DNA of 64,000 bases. It comes from Mucilaginibacter sp. (lineage in GTDB: Bacteria > Bacteroidota > Bacteroidia > Sphingobacteriales > Sphingobacteriaceae). The stretch spans positions 1 to 64,000 of the forward strand of contig JAUCSE010000056.1 in NCBI GenBank assembly GCA_030445275.1. Reading direction: 5' to 3'. A model generated the notes under the pieces. The model was given only the letters and a program-made list of their open reading frames with translations. It had not been told where the DNA came from and ran no database searches. How positions within the stretch are numbered: the first letter of the stretch is position 1; every line of letters starts with the position of its first letter. Positions 8,176 to 17,641 of the stretch are shown here, piece by piece. A program made the position numbers and the translations under genes.

Positions 8176-9405
8176 ATGATAATGATGGCAACTAAAACAA
8201 CTAATAAAATACATCCGGCACTTTGGGGCTTAACCATCAGCGCATTCGGGATCGGCACTACGGAGTTGGTGATTGTAGGCCTTTTGCCGACCGTAGCCAA
8301 AGACCTGGACATATCCATTTCATATACGGGGTTATTGGTTACACTTTACGCGTTAGGGGTCGCTATCGGTGGACCCATCCTGACTGCATTAACCGGGCGT
8401 ATTTCGCGGAAAAAATTGGTGCTCGGGCTCATGCTGCTATTCATTACCGGGAACGCGCTGGCCGCTGTTGCGCCAAACTTTGGCGTATTGGTACTTGGCC
8501 GGATTTTATCCGGATTCGCCCACGGCGTTTTTTTTGCAATTGGAGCAACCATTGCCGGTAGCCTTGTATCTCCCGAAAAGCGTGGCACAGCTATCGCTAT
8601 TATGTTTGCAGGACTAACTATTGCCATGGTCACCGGGGTTCCTTTGGGCACGTTTGTCGGCCAGCATTGGGGATGGCGCGCAACCTTTACAGGCGTTGCC
8701 GGTTTAGGGCTAATCGGTTTTTTATCAAATTTATTGTTGCTTCCGGCTACCATCCCGTTAAGCCCGGCGGTTGCAGTGAAAGATCAATTTAAAGTTTTGA
8801 AAAACGGGCCGATTCTTTTGGTGCTGTCAACTACCGCCTTTGCCTTTGCAGGCACATTTACAACATTTACCTATTTGGCAACTTTACTTGAAAAAATTAC
8901 GGGTTTTTCACCCAATAGCATTAGCCTGATATTACTCGTCTATGGAATTGCCATCGCGCTTGGTAACGTAATAGGTGGTAAAGCGGCCAATAAAAACCCT
9001 GCCCGGGCACTCGTTATAATGTTTCTGCTATTGACTGCCGTATTATTAATACTATCGGTGGTGATCACAATGAAGACCGCTACTGTTATCGTGTTATTTC
9101 TGATGGGAATAATGGCCTTTTGTAATGTTCCGGCATTGCAGCTTTATATCGTTCAATTGGCTGAAAAGAATTTACCCGGAACAGAAAACATCGCATCTGC
9201 GTTAAACATTGCAGCATTTAACGCAGGCATAGCCTTGGGTGCATTTGTCGGAGGGAAAGTCGTTGATTCCTCATTGAGCGTAAAAGCCACGCCCTGGGTG
9301 GGCGCTATATTTGGTGTTATAGCCTGTGTTTTAAGTTTCGTGAGTTGGAAAAGAGAGACAAAGGTACTTGCGAAGGAAGAACCAATGGTGACAAACGCGA
9401 GTTAA
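8176..9405 (+). CDS. MFS exporter, DHA1 (AraJ/YdhP) type
   Basis: The start is taken at ATG 8176 (MIMMATKTTNK); in-frame ATGs also occur at 8182 and 8185, and the GTG-initiated extension from 8095 crosses the hairpin. The protein is about 409 aa with 12 hydrophobic helices. It has the DHA1 features ISAFGIGTTELVIVGLLP in TM1 and GRISRKKLVL in the TM2-3 loop (motif A), with GRILSGFAHGVFFAIGA in TM4. Such proteins are proton-driven exporters of sugars or drugs. Substrate unknown. Confidence 0.85.
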   Translation: MIMMATKTTNKIHPALWGLTISAFGIGTTELVIVGLLPTVAKDLDISISYTGLLVTLYALGVAIGGPILTALTGRISRKKLVLGLMLLFITGNALAAVAPNFGVLVLGRILSGFAHGVFFAIGATIAGSLVSPEKRGTAIAIMFAGLTIAMVTGVPLGTFVGQHWGWRATFTGVAGLGLIGFLSNLLLLPATIPLSPAVAVKDQFKVLKNGPILLVLSTTAFAFAGTFTTFTYLATLLEKITGFSPNSISLILLVYGIAIALGNVIGGKAANKNPARALVIMFLLLTAVLLILSVVITMKTATVIVLFLMGIMAFCNVPALQLYIVQLAEKNLPGTENIASALNIAAFNAGIALGAFVGGKVVDSSLSVKATPWVGAIFGVIACVLSFVSWKRETKVLAKEEPMVTNAS

Positions 9406-9451
9406 GTAAACCTTTGCTGAAACGAATTTCCAAGTTAATGACAATAGATCA

Positions 9452-9730
9452 ATGAGCTCCTGCCGATTAGATTTCTTTAATTTTACGCCGGCGAACGACA
9501 AAAACTACTTTATGGAAATGGTCAGAGGGATACCCGGAATTTCAGGTAAAATGCTATCCAAAGAGTTAAAGGGCTTGGAAACAAACCAACTTGTCAAACG
9601 TTCTGTCCACGACACCAAACCTGTTACGGTTGAATATGCCATTACTGAATATGGCAAATCTTTCGTTCCTATAGCCGGGCACTTGTTGCAATGGGGATTG
9701 TCACACCGTAAAGTCATTAAGTCAAAATAA
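9452..9730 (+). pseudogene. HxlR-family regulator, N-terminally truncated
   Basis: The 92-codon frame carries the HxlR core MVRGIPGISGKMLSKELKGL, the wing TKPVTVEYAITEYG and the C-terminal helix HLLQWGLSHRK. The first 20 residues do not match the family, and the Cys-Pro/GKWK segment is absent. It is therefore probably non-functional, although a shortened product could still be made. It follows the MFS gene by 46 bp. Confidence 0.65.
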
Positions 9731-9768
9731 CTTAAAAACTTACTAAACACAAATAGCTATTCGCCTCG

Positions 9769-10028
9769 TTAGAAGATGGCAATATGCGGTTCAATGAAAT
9801 TGAGCGGTCTATCGGAGGTATTTCCGCGCGCGTTTTGTTGAGCGAATTAAAGGAGCTGGAATTGACAGGCTTTGTAACCAGGATCGTCTATGTGCAAACC
9901 CCGTAGCGGTCGAATACGAGATCACCGACTATGCGGCCTCCTTGGACAATGTATTGCTTTCTTTGGCGGAATGGGGAATCCTGCACCGCGATAAGCTAAG
10001 AAGGAAAGATAGAAGCAGTTACTTATAG
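9769..10028 (+). pseudogene. HxlR-family regulator, frameshifted remnant
   Basis: One frame reads LEDGNMRFNEIERSIGGISA followed by RVLLSELKELE and stops at 9904-9906. A second frame continues VAVEYEITDYAASLDNVLL then SLAEWGILHRDKL to a TAG at 10026. Together they cover the HTH, wing and C-terminal helix of an HxlR protein with a frameshift in the wing. The N-terminus is missing. Confidence 0.65.
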
Positions 10029-10365
10029 ATTACGGTGGGCATGACCAAGTATTTGCGTGCGTTTTAGAATACCAAGTTGTGTTGATAAGAAAGAGAATCG
10101 CGACAAATACTCAAGAAATTAATGTGGTCAATGGCTCCGGAATGTTCATTCTCAGTGACATTTGTCTGTATAACCTGATTTTCGGAAAAATTCGTGCACC
10201 TGATTGTTATCATTATAATTCAACTCAACAATTTTTCGGATCGTCAGCTGTTTATTCAATATTTTTCATTAATGCCTTATTAAGCATAAATTAATGGATT
10301 TCGTTTAATTAGTTTTTGTAATGACGTAAAGCCGTCAATCCCGGTTAAAAAACGTCCTAAAAGCT
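10029..10365. other. Gene-less stretch before the fucosidase gene
   Basis: I see no convincing gene. A 71-codon open frame at 10079-10294 has no recognisable features. AT-rich DNA just upstream of 10366 probably contains the fucosidase promoter, but no clear TAnnTTTG box is present. Confidence 0.4.
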
Positions 10366-12774
10366 ATGTATAAAAAGTTAATTGCCATTGCCTGCCTGTT
10401 TTTCAATATTTCAGGAATAGTGGCACAACAGACAAAATTATCAATCCCGTTTAAAAACGATATGAAGATCTGGTACCGGCAACCTGCTGAAAAATGGCTG
10501 GAAGGCATGCCCATTGGCAATGGCTATATGGGTGGAATGGTTTTCGGCGGCGTTTCACAGGAACGTATTGCACTCAATGAATCAAGTTTCTGGTCGGGCC
10601 GGCCGCATGATTATAATGATCCAGATGCATATAAATATTATCCTAAAATTCGCCAGCTTGTAGTCGATGAGCAATTCCAGGAGGCGGAGAAGATGGCTGA
10701 TGCGCATTTCTGGGGAATACCGGCCGCACAGCAAGCCTATGAGCCGGTTGGTAATTTACTCTTGTTTTTTGGCGGAATGGAAAAGGCCCAGGATTACCGC
10801 CGGGAACTGAATATGGAAACCGGCATTGTGACCATAAAATACCGCGTTGGTGATGTAAATTATACCCGCGAGATTTTTATGTCCTATCCTGACCATGTAA
10901 TGGTTATGCGATTATATGCTGACCGGCCCAAAAGCATTTCGTTTAAAGCCAGATTGGGAGGCCCTTATGCAGACAAACTTTCGGCTGTTGGCAATACCTT
11001 AATGATGGATGGAACCTGGAAGCCGGGTAGTAAAAAAGATTGGCTGATTGCCGATGTTAAAGGTAAGGGAATAGCATTCCATTCGGTATTAAATGCCCGC
11101 GCCGAGGGTGGGGTTACAACCGCCAAAGATTCTACACTCTCCATCGATAAAGCTAACGCCGTAACCCTGGTACTGACGATAGCTACCAGCTATATTAATT
11201 ATCAAAACATTGGCGGCGATCCCGTAACCAAATGCGCTGCAATTATGGCCGCTGCTGAACGTGAAAATTACACACGGTTACGTCTTAGGCATGTAAAGGA
11301 TTTTAACGGCCTGATGGGAAGGGTTCACCTTTTGGCAGGCGATACCCTGCTGAATAAAAAACCTACTGATGAACGCCTTGCAGCCGTAAGGTTGCGCCCT
11401 GATGCCGACTATCAGGCTTTGGCGCATATTGATACTGCTCAAAATAAAAAAACAGATCCTAATCTCGAAGCGCTGACCTTCCAGTTTGGAAGATATATTT
11501 TGGTGTCGAGCAGCCGTAAAGGAGGGCAGGCGGCCAACCTGCAGGGGATATGGAATGAAAATGTTATTCCTAACTGGGGCAGCAAATACACCATCAATAT
11601 TAATACCGAAATGAATTACTGGCCTACGGAGGTTTGTAATCTTTCGGAATGTCACCAGCCGCTTTTTGATCTAATTAAAGATATATCGGTAACCGGAGCA
11701 GAAACGGCTAAGGATTACTACCGGCATGGCGGTTGGGTAACCCACCATAATACCGATTTGTGGAGGGGAAGTGCCCCTGTAGACGCAGCACGATTTGGTA
11801 TGTGGCCAATGGGAGGCGCTTGGCTTTGCCAGGATTTGTGGGAACACTATGCCTTCACAGGCGATAAGCAGTTTTTAAATAAATATTATCCTGTTATGCG
11901 CGGGGCAGCACAGTTTCTGCTCGAGTTAATGGTAGTTGACCCTAAACATGGCTGGCTGGTAACACCATTCTCTATGTCGCCCGAACATGGTTATTATGAT
12001 AGTAATGGAAATTTATCCTTCCTGTCTCCATCACCAACTATGGATATTGGTATTATTCGCGAGTTGTTCCCGCATTGCATAGAGGCGGCTAAGGTACTGG
12101 GTATTGATACTGAGTTCAGCAAAAAGCTCCAGGTTGCGCTGGGTAAGCTGCCTCCCTATCAAATTAGTCGTTCGGGATTTTTGCAGGAATGGATAGAAGA
12201 CTGGAAACCGGCACCTGCCGGTCATAATGTTTCGCCTAATTTTACGATGTATCCGGGGAGCTCTATCAGGCTGCACCGCAATACGCAATTTGCTGCCGCA
12301 ATAGAAAAATGGATGTATGCACACCCGGCCGAAGGCTTTTTCCCGGCGCCCTGGGATATTGCTGTATGGGCACGACTTGAAAAAGGTGACCAGGTTGCAG
12401 AAGCAAACAAGCGATTCATCGGCACTTCACTGGCACCTAATTTACATAATAAAGGTGCTAACCAGTCTGACGCGACATTTGGCTATTCCGCGGCAATTGC
12501 CGAATCGCTTTTGCAAAGCCATGATGATGAAGTTACCTTATTGCCCGCTTTGTCGGCAACCTGGAAGTACGGGAAGGTTGAGGGCTTACGTGCCCGTGGT
12601 GGATATACCGTAAGTATGTATTGGAAAAATGGTGTACTATCATCTGCAAGTTTACATAGCATTTACGGCAGCACCTTAAAGGTGCGTTATAGGGATAAAA
12701 AAGCATCGTTTGAGGTGAAGCCTGGCGAAACTATCTGGCTTAATGCCGACCTGATCATAACCCGAAAAGGCTGA
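10366..12774 (+). CDS. GH95-family alpha-L-fucosidase (or related alpha-galactosidase)
   Basis: This 802-aa protein begins with a signal peptide ending SGIVAQ. An N-terminal beta-sandwich (WYRQPAEKWLEGMPIGNGYM, ALNESSFWSG) is followed by an (alpha/alpha)6 barrel. By analogy with the Bifidobacterium enzyme, Asn411/Asn413 in ININTEMNYW, Glu540 in MSPEHGYY and Asp702 in NQSDATFG fit the catalytic Asn pair, general acid and assisting Asp. Family members hydrolyse alpha-1,2-L-fucosyl or L-galactosyl residues of host glycans, xyloglucan or pectin. It probably acts in the periplasm. The next gene starts 52 bp downstream, so they are likely co-transcribed. It is cargo of the integrated element. Confidence 0.88.
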   Translation: MYKKLIAIACLFFNISGIVAQQTKLSIPFKNDMKIWYRQPAEKWLEGMPIGNGYMGGMVFGGVSQERIALNESSFWSGRPHDYNDPDAYKYYPKIRQLVVDEQFQEAEKMADAHFWGIPAAQQAYEPVGNLLLFFGGMEKAQDYRRELNMETGIVTIKYRVGDVNYTREIFMSYPDHVMVMRLYADRPKSISFKARLGGPYADKLSAVGNTLMMDGTWKPGSKKDWLIADVKGKGIAFHSVLNARAEGGVTTAKDSTLSIDKANAVTLVLTIATSYINYQNIGGDPVTKCAAIMAAAERENYTRLRLRHVKDFNGLMGRVHLLAGDTLLNKKPTDERLAAVRLRPDADYQALAHIDTAQNKKTDPNLEALTFQFGRYILVSSSRKGGQAANLQGIWNENVIPNWGSKYTININTEMNYWPTEVCNLSECHQPLFDLIKDISVTGAETAKDYYRHGGWVTHHNTDLWRGSAPVDAARFGMWPMGGAWLCQDLWEHYAFTGDKQFLNKYYPVMRGAAQFLLELMVVDPKHGWLVTPFSMSPEHGYYDSNGNLSFLSPSPTMDIGIIRELFPHCIEAAKVLGIDTEFSKKLQVALGKLPPYQISRSGFLQEWIEDWKPAPAGHNVSPNFTMYPGSSIRLHRNTQFAAAIEKWMYAHPAEGFFPAPWDIAVWARLEKGDQVAEANKRFIGTSLAPNLHNKGANQSDATFGYSAAIAESLLQSHDDEVTLLPALSATWKYGKVEGLRARGGYTVSMYWKNGVLSSASLHSIYGSTLKVRYRDKKASFEVKPGETIWLNADLIITRKG

Positions 12775-12826
12775 GCAATCAATATCTCAGGAGCATATTA
12801 ATTGAACCAATTTATTAAAAACAATT

Positions 12827-14179
12827 ATGAGTGATTTTAACAGGCAGATAAATTTCATTTGCAAACAATCGTTGTTTTTTCAAAAGTTAAGAAAGCAAAC
12901 AATAGTAATTTTATTTGCAATCAGCTTTTGCGGCAGTTTAAATAATGCCTTTGCCGAAGGTGGGAAATTGCTTGCAGGGACATCTAAAATTAATATTACG
13001 CCTAAAACCAATGAGCCTATCCATGATTCGGTATACGCCCGTAGTTTGGTGCTTGAAGCGAATGGAAGGCGGCTTGCCTTTGTATCAGTTGACCTGGCTA
13101 TTTTTACAAGCGACAGGCTGGTAAAAATATGCAAGGAAAAGTATGGCCTCACGCAATTGATCTTGTGTTCTTCTCATACCCATTCGGAGCCGCAAATAAA
13201 AAACAAGATGGCTTTTCAGGGTAATCCATATATTCCATTTTATGAAGAACAGATCGTTAAGGTCGTGGGCGCAGCAGTTAATCATTTGTTTGAGGCAAAG
13301 ATAGCAGCCGGGCAGCGTTCATTTCCCCAGCTTGGCTTCAATAGATTAATTGTGCGCGAAGATGGCCATGCCAGGCAATCATGGGTAGGTGACGCACACT
13401 ACAAAGTTGAAAATCCGGACCGTATCCCGTTTGGGCCGGTTGATCCGGAAGTAGGTGTTATTAAAGTGGAAGATATGCAGGGTAATACGCGTGCCATTAT
13501 CATGAACTATGCCATGCATGCTGATATAGTTTGCTTTAACTATGCAATATCTGCCGATTATCCCGGAGTAGCCAGCCGCAAGGTAGAGGAAGCTTATGGC
13601 AATAAAATAAATTGTCTTTTCATCCAGGGCGCTGGCGGAAATATTGAATCACTGCAGATCAGTCCGCGCAGATCGGGACCTGACGATACCGTTCAAACAA
13701 ATTATGCACCAATGGAAAGGACGGGTGAGCTACTGGCATGGGAAGTGCTGAAACTTGCAAAAAGCATTACGCCGCCGGCTGACGGCTTAACCGATATTAA
13801 ATATATTACCGACTCTCTGCAATTTACGGGAAGATACAATAAATCACTTAAATATAATGTTCATTTATCTACGCTTATCTTAAATAACCAGGTTGCTATA
13901 GCGATATGTCCGGGTGAATTATTTGTACAGTTTGAAGTGCAATGGAAAAAGCACATGCAGCTGGCGGAAAAAACGGGATTTCTCTTTGGATATAGCTGGA
14001 GCGGCGGCAGCTGGCCCGGATATGTGGCAGATGTAAGGTCGGCAGCTTTGGGCGGCTACGGTGCTGATGAAAACGATAATTTAATTGAAGTTGGAGCGGG
14101 GGAAGGTATCATTACACAACAACTGAAGAATTATTATACCCTGACAGGACTAATGCGCCAGGAGCCGCCAAAGCAGTAA
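12827..14179 (+). CDS. Neutral/alkaline ceramidase-like secreted hydrolase
   Basis: The 450-aa protein has an N-terminal hydrophobic signal (residues 26-43, ending NAFAEG) after a rather long polar stretch, so the true start may be further in. The mature part begins LLAGTSKINITPKTNEPIHD and contains SSHTHSEP and MNYAMHADIV, metal-ligand motifs of the neutral/alkaline ceramidase N-terminal family. Many bacterial relatives of this size have unknown substrates and occur beside glycoside hydrolases. It follows the GH95 gene by 52 bp. Confidence 0.75.
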   Translation: MSDFNRQINFICKQSLFFQKLRKQTIVILFAISFCGSLNNAFAEGGKLLAGTSKINITPKTNEPIHDSVYARSLVLEANGRRLAFVSVDLAIFTSDRLVKICKEKYGLTQLILCSSHTHSEPQIKNKMAFQGNPYIPFYEEQIVKVVGAAVNHLFEAKIAAGQRSFPQLGFNRLIVREDGHARQSWVGDAHYKVENPDRIPFGPVDPEVGVIKVEDMQGNTRAIIMNYAMHADIVCFNYAISADYPGVASRKVEEAYGNKINCLFIQGAGGNIESLQISPRRSGPDDTVQTNYAPMERTGELLAWEVLKLAKSITPPADGLTDIKYITDSLQFTGRYNKSLKYNVHLSTLILNNQVAIAICPGELFVQFEVQWKKHMQLAEKTGFLFGYSWSGGSWPGYVADVRSAALGGYGADENDNLIEVGAGEGIITQQLKNYYTLTGLMRQEPPKQ

Positions 14180-14295
14180 TCAATATGCAGTGCCAGGTGA
14201 TAGCATAAACCCACTTAAATATATTTCAAGCGGATTTATGTGTATTTGTTATTAACCAGGTATGCGTTGCCGGACAAATCAGTGCATCACAAATC

Positions 14296-14328
14296 TTGCC
14301 CAAGCTTACAATAAACCAAGTATATTTG
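14296..14328 (+). promoter_or_regulatory. Possible promoter for nagA
   Basis: TTG at 14296-14298 and TATATTTG at 14321-14328 resemble -33/-7 boxes, though the 22-nt spacing is longer than usual. They lie about 100 bp upstream of the chosen start. Confidence 0.35.
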
Positions 14329-14426
14329 AGCATGTTGCTAAAGAAACTGGGGAAGGGCGGACGGGCTCCAGGCAATCTTCAAAACTTAACGGTCGCATTG
14401 CCCTTATTTTTAACAGAACGTGGATT

Positions 14427-15539
14427 ATGACTTCTGCCATCTTTGCATCTAAAGTTTTTGATGGGCAAACCATCTTAGAAAACCAATTAATCCGGGCCGA
14501 AGCTGGCAAGATTTTATCCATAACCCCAATGGCGACTCCTTTGGATGTCAAAGCCGTGGACTTTTTGGCTGCCGGGTTTATTGACCTGCAGGTCAATGGG
14601 GGTAATGAAGCCTTCTTTACTCAAAAACCTGCTATCACAAGCGTCGCGGACATAGACAGTTCCTGCGCCGCACTTGGTACCGCCTGGACGCTACCCACTT
14701 TTATTACATCGCCATTCGCAAATATTTTGCAGGGAATAACTGCCCTCCGGGATTTTCAAAGCCGGTTTCCGGGCTCCGGTGTTTTAGGAATGCACTTAGA
14801 GGGCCCTTACATCAATCCTGAAAAAAGAGGCGGCCATCCGAGAGAATATGTCCAAAAGCCAACCAATGACGAGCTGAGGGAACTGATAGATCAGGGACGG
14901 GGCATTATTAAGCTCATGACTATTGCACCGGAAGTATTCACACCCGATCAAATTGCCATGCTGATCGAGGCAGGAATAACGATATCACTAGGTCATTCCA
15001 ATGCTAGCTATTCGCAGGCCAAAGCCGCCTTTGGCATGGGCATTCGTTTGGTCACTCACTTGTATAACGCCATGTCGTTGTTCGTCCCTAAAAGCCCGGG
15101 TGTTGTAGGTGCAGTATTTGATGATCCGGATGTATACGCGCCGATCATCCTGGATGGCCTGCATTGCGACTTCGCTGCCGCAAGAATCGCCTGGAAATTA
15201 AAAAAAGATAAATTCTTTCTGATATCGGACGCCATGTTTACCGGCCGGGTAATGAAAAAGTTTCAATGGCATGGAATTGACATTATACTGGAAAACGGTA
15301 CCTACCGTAATTCTGAAGGTAATCTGAATGGTGCCGCTATTTCGTTGGGTGATGCTGTAAGAAATGCTGTAGAAAAGGTCGGCATTCCATTACACGAGGC
15401 TGTAGAAATGGTAACGATTCGGCCCGCAAGAGCTATCGGATTGGATCATTTAGCAGGTAAAGTTGCTGTCGGTTACCCCGCACGATTTACCGTTTTTGAC
15501 CAGGATCTGCAAAGTTTTGAAGTAATCCGCATGGACTAA
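14427..15539 (+). CDS. nagA: N-acetylglucosamine-6-phosphate deacetylase
   Basis: From ATG 14427 the protein is 370 aa, the normal NagA length; the frame upstream to 14262 adds 55 residues with no family character. Visible motifs are GFIDLQVNG (50-58), MHLEGPYINPEKRGGH (metal and substrate site), GHSNASYSQA, THLYNAM and the catalytic-Asp segment LISDAMFTGR. NagA is cytoplasmic and converts GlcNAc-6-phosphate to glucosamine-6-phosphate plus acetate. Placed after a fucosidase and a ceramidase-like hydrolase, it suggests use of amino-sugar-containing host or fungal glycans. No NagB or GlcNAc kinase is present nearby. Confidence 0.9.
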   Translation: MTSAIFASKVFDGQTILENQLIRAEAGKILSITPMATPLDVKAVDFLAAGFIDLQVNGGNEAFFTQKPAITSVADIDSSCAALGTAWTLPTFITSPFANILQGITALRDFQSRFPGSGVLGMHLEGPYINPEKRGGHPREYVQKPTNDELRELIDQGRGIIKLMTIAPEVFTPDQIAMLIEAGITISLGHSNASYSQAKAAFGMGIRLVTHLYNAMSLFVPKSPGVVGAVFDDPDVYAPIILDGLHCDFAAARIAWKLKKDKFFLISDAMFTGRVMKKFQWHGIDIILENGTYRNSEGNLNGAAISLGDAVRNAVEKVGIPLHEAVEMVTIRPARAIGLDHLAGKVAVGYPARFTVFDQDLQSFEVIRMD

Positions 15540-15588
15540 GTTAACAAATAGAATTTCGGTTAACACACGCATAATTATTTTATTTATC

Positions 15589-15717
15589 CATGTTCCACAG
15601 GAAGTTAATGAGAGCGGCAAATTTTATATGATGAACATGGCAGCCTGTCCGGAAATCTATATGCATCTGGAGCGTACGCGGAGTGATGTGATTCCTTCAC
15701 AAGGTCAGCAGATATAA
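15589..15717 (+). pseudogene. Unidentified gene fragment
   Basis: A short frame reads HVPQEVNESGKFYMMNMAAC and onward to a TAA at 15715. It has protein-like composition but no start and no match I can name. It is probably the 3' remnant of a deleted gene. Confidence 0.3.
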
Positions 15718-15749
15718 ATCAGCGGATTAGGTTTACAGGGACCTTTGTT

Positions 15750-16223
15750 TCACGGTGTCATTAATGCTAATTTCCTTTTCTTTACCGACAGGTTGATGGG
15801 TTGATGCTCAACAGGAACTGACAAAACCGAAAATGTGGTGGTTTCGCCAAATTTCCCGAGCTTGTTTAATATCAGGTTTAGTTCATCTGTTGATACAACT
15901 GTTATTCCCACAAAAAAACAATATTCACCAGTGGTATGGACGATATCAGTTATGCCCTCTATTTTTTCGGCTTCTTTTAAAAAAGCATTAATATATCCGT
16001 GAGGCAACTTTACAGCTACCAATACTTTTTGTGCATAATTCAACCGTCCAAAGTTGATGTTTGCGGTAAATCCCCTTATTATCCCTTCGTCCTGCAATCG
16101 TTTTATCCTTTCGGCCACGGCAGGCGCGGTAAGGCCAACTCTTCTGCCTATTTCTGCATTGCTTATCCTTGCATCAAGCTGCAGCTCATTCAAAATGGCA
16201 TAATGTAATTCATCTATCTGCAT
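15750..16223 (-). CDS. Lrp/AsnC-family transcriptional regulator
   Basis: From the ATG at 16223 (MQIDELHYAILNELQLDARI) the protein is 157 aa, typical for Lrp. The longer frame up to 16481 would extend into the divergent hydrolase gene and is rejected. Residues 1-50 hold the HTH (ISNAEIGRRVGLTAPAVAER), and the rest is a RAM ligand-binding domain (TTGEYCFFVGITVVSTDEL). The gene is divergent from an alpha/beta hydrolase gene, starting 113 bp away, and may control it. Confidence 0.9.
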   Translation of the reverse strand: MQIDELHYAILNELQLDARISNAEIGRRVGLTAPAVAERIKRLQDEGIIRGFTANINFGRLNYAQKVLVAVKLPHGYINAFLKEAEKIEGITDIVHTTGEYCFFVGITVVSTDELNLILNKLGKFGETTTFSVLSVPVEHQPINLSVKKRKLALMTP

Positions 16224-16336
16224 ACCTAAAAGATTTAAAAACTTCGATTCGAAAGTTTCGCGGCTTGATTCCTTAGAAACGAAAGCTAAATTAAACAATT
16301 GTCGGGTGATCTTTGCAATTGATAAACAGCTGATAA

Positions 16337-17254
16337 ATGAACACAACCGAAGAAAAAATCCAAAACGGTATAAAAATAACACACGGCATGGCCGTGATTG
16401 ACGCCTCCCTGCGCATACATTATGTGGAAGCCGGGAGCGGCGAACAGGCAATTGTGTTGCTTCACGGTTTTCCACAAACATGGTGGGAATGGCGATTCGT
16501 AATTCCTAAACTGGTTGACGCGGGTTTCCGGGTAGTAGTGCCAGACTATCGGGGGGCTGGCGATTCCTGGCGTCCGGTTTCAGGCTATGATAAGCGCACC
16601 ATGGCGGGCGACATTTACAAATTATTGACGGAGCACCTTAAAATTGATGAACCCGTTATTATAGCGGGTCATGATATTGGGCTGATGGTGGCTTATGCTT
16701 ATGCCCAGGAATATAGGGATGCGGTATCTCACCTGGTTGTTATAGATGCTCCCTTGCCTGGTACCCAGGCTTTTGATAAGATACGATCTGATCCACGGGT
16801 TTGGCATTTTGCATTTCATACGGTTCGGGACTTGCCAGAATTGCTGATAGCTGGCCGTGAGCGGCAATATCTTCAATCGTTCTTCAATTATCGGGTCTTT
16901 AATGTTGGCGCCATAAGTAATGACGATTTGGAGATATTTACAACCGCCTATTCAGCACCCGGTGCCATTCGTGCCGGTCTGGAAGTGTACCGTGCCTTTG
17001 ATCAGGATGTAATTGACAACAGGGAGATGCTGCAAAGGAAGGGAAAACTTTCCATTCCTGTTTTAGCTATTGGCGGTGAAATAAGTACAAGTGGTTCTAT
17101 CATGAAGGACATGATGCACGAGGTGGCAAATGATGTTACCGCAGTACGCATTCCAAATACGGCACATTTGATTGTTGAAGAGAACCCCGATGTATTTCTA
17201 TCTGAAGTTTTAAAATTTCTGAAAATTGGTAAGGCATTGTTAATCAATCGTTAA
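16337..17254 (+). CDS. Alpha/beta hydrolase, epoxide hydrolase/dehalogenase-like
   Basis: The 305-aa cytoplasmic protein has the HGFP oxyanion motif (43-46), WWEWR, VVPDYRGAGDS, and the nucleophile elbow GHDIG with Asp113. An Asp nucleophile instead of Ser places it with epoxide hydrolases and haloacetate dehalogenases rather than esterases. The catalytic His is probably in NTAHLIVEE near the C-terminus. It is divergent from the Lrp gene and ends 17 bp before direct repeat A (right copy). Confidence 0.85.
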   Translation: MNTTEEKIQNGIKITHGMAVIDASLRIHYVEAGSGEQAIVLLHGFPQTWWEWRFVIPKLVDAGFRVVVPDYRGAGDSWRPVSGYDKRTMAGDIYKLLTEHLKIDEPVIIAGHDIGLMVAYAYAQEYRDAVSHLVVIDAPLPGTQAFDKIRSDPRVWHFAFHTVRDLPELLIAGRERQYLQSFFNYRVFNVGAISNDDLEIFTTAYSAPGAIRAGLEVYRAFDQDVIDNREMLQRKGKLSIPVLAIGGEISTSGSIMKDMMHEVANDVTAVRIPNTAHLIVEENPDVFLSEVLKFLKIGKALLINR

Positions 17255-17270
17255 AATAGCCCTCACACTG

Positions 17271-17303
17271 CCTGGAACATGGAATCACATAGTCAAGCCT
17301 CTC
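17271..17303 (+). repeat. Direct repeat A, right copy
   Basis: The sequence starts CCTGGAACATGGAATCACAT and ends GTCAAGCCTCTC, matching 31 of 33 positions with 5945-5977. It lies just after the alpha/beta hydrolase stop codon. Confidence 0.6.
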
Positions 17304-17641
17304 TGAATAACCATATTTATCTGTGATTTGGTGATTTGTTTTGTATCGGGATAGTTTTGATAATTCTCAGGTGCCTGCCTGGAGGTAAAAATAGGGGGAT
17401 TTTGTGGTCAAATTTTATCTGTTTTATTCATTTATACATGATGTATTTCTCATATAAAACCATGCCAATCGGCACTTATTTTTGCAGTAACAAAATTTGA
17501 AACATGAAAAATGCAATTGAACATTACCAGAACGCCTGAATGCAACCATGTATCCCTCCGTTTGCGATAGTAATGCAATTGCACTTTTAGTATTAGACTA
17601 ACTGCGGCCTGAGTCGGCTGCTAACAAATTATAATTTATTT
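17304..17641. other. Non-coding stretch with a decayed gene start
   Basis: TATTTTTG at 17477-17484 resembles a -7 box. It is followed by an ATG at 17504 that reads MKNAIEHYQNA and stops; the next frame continues LNATMYPSVCDSNAIAL to a TAA. This looks like the frameshifted beginning of a lost gene. Nothing else is seen. Confidence 0.35.

Noticed and set aside
14262..14426. 55-residue N-terminal extension of NagA
   Set aside because: The extension has no family similarity and contains a TATATTTG box; the protein from 14427 has standard NagA length.
16224..16481. N-terminal extension of the Lrp regulator
   Set aside because: It would overlap the divergent hydrolase gene antisense and has no domain character.
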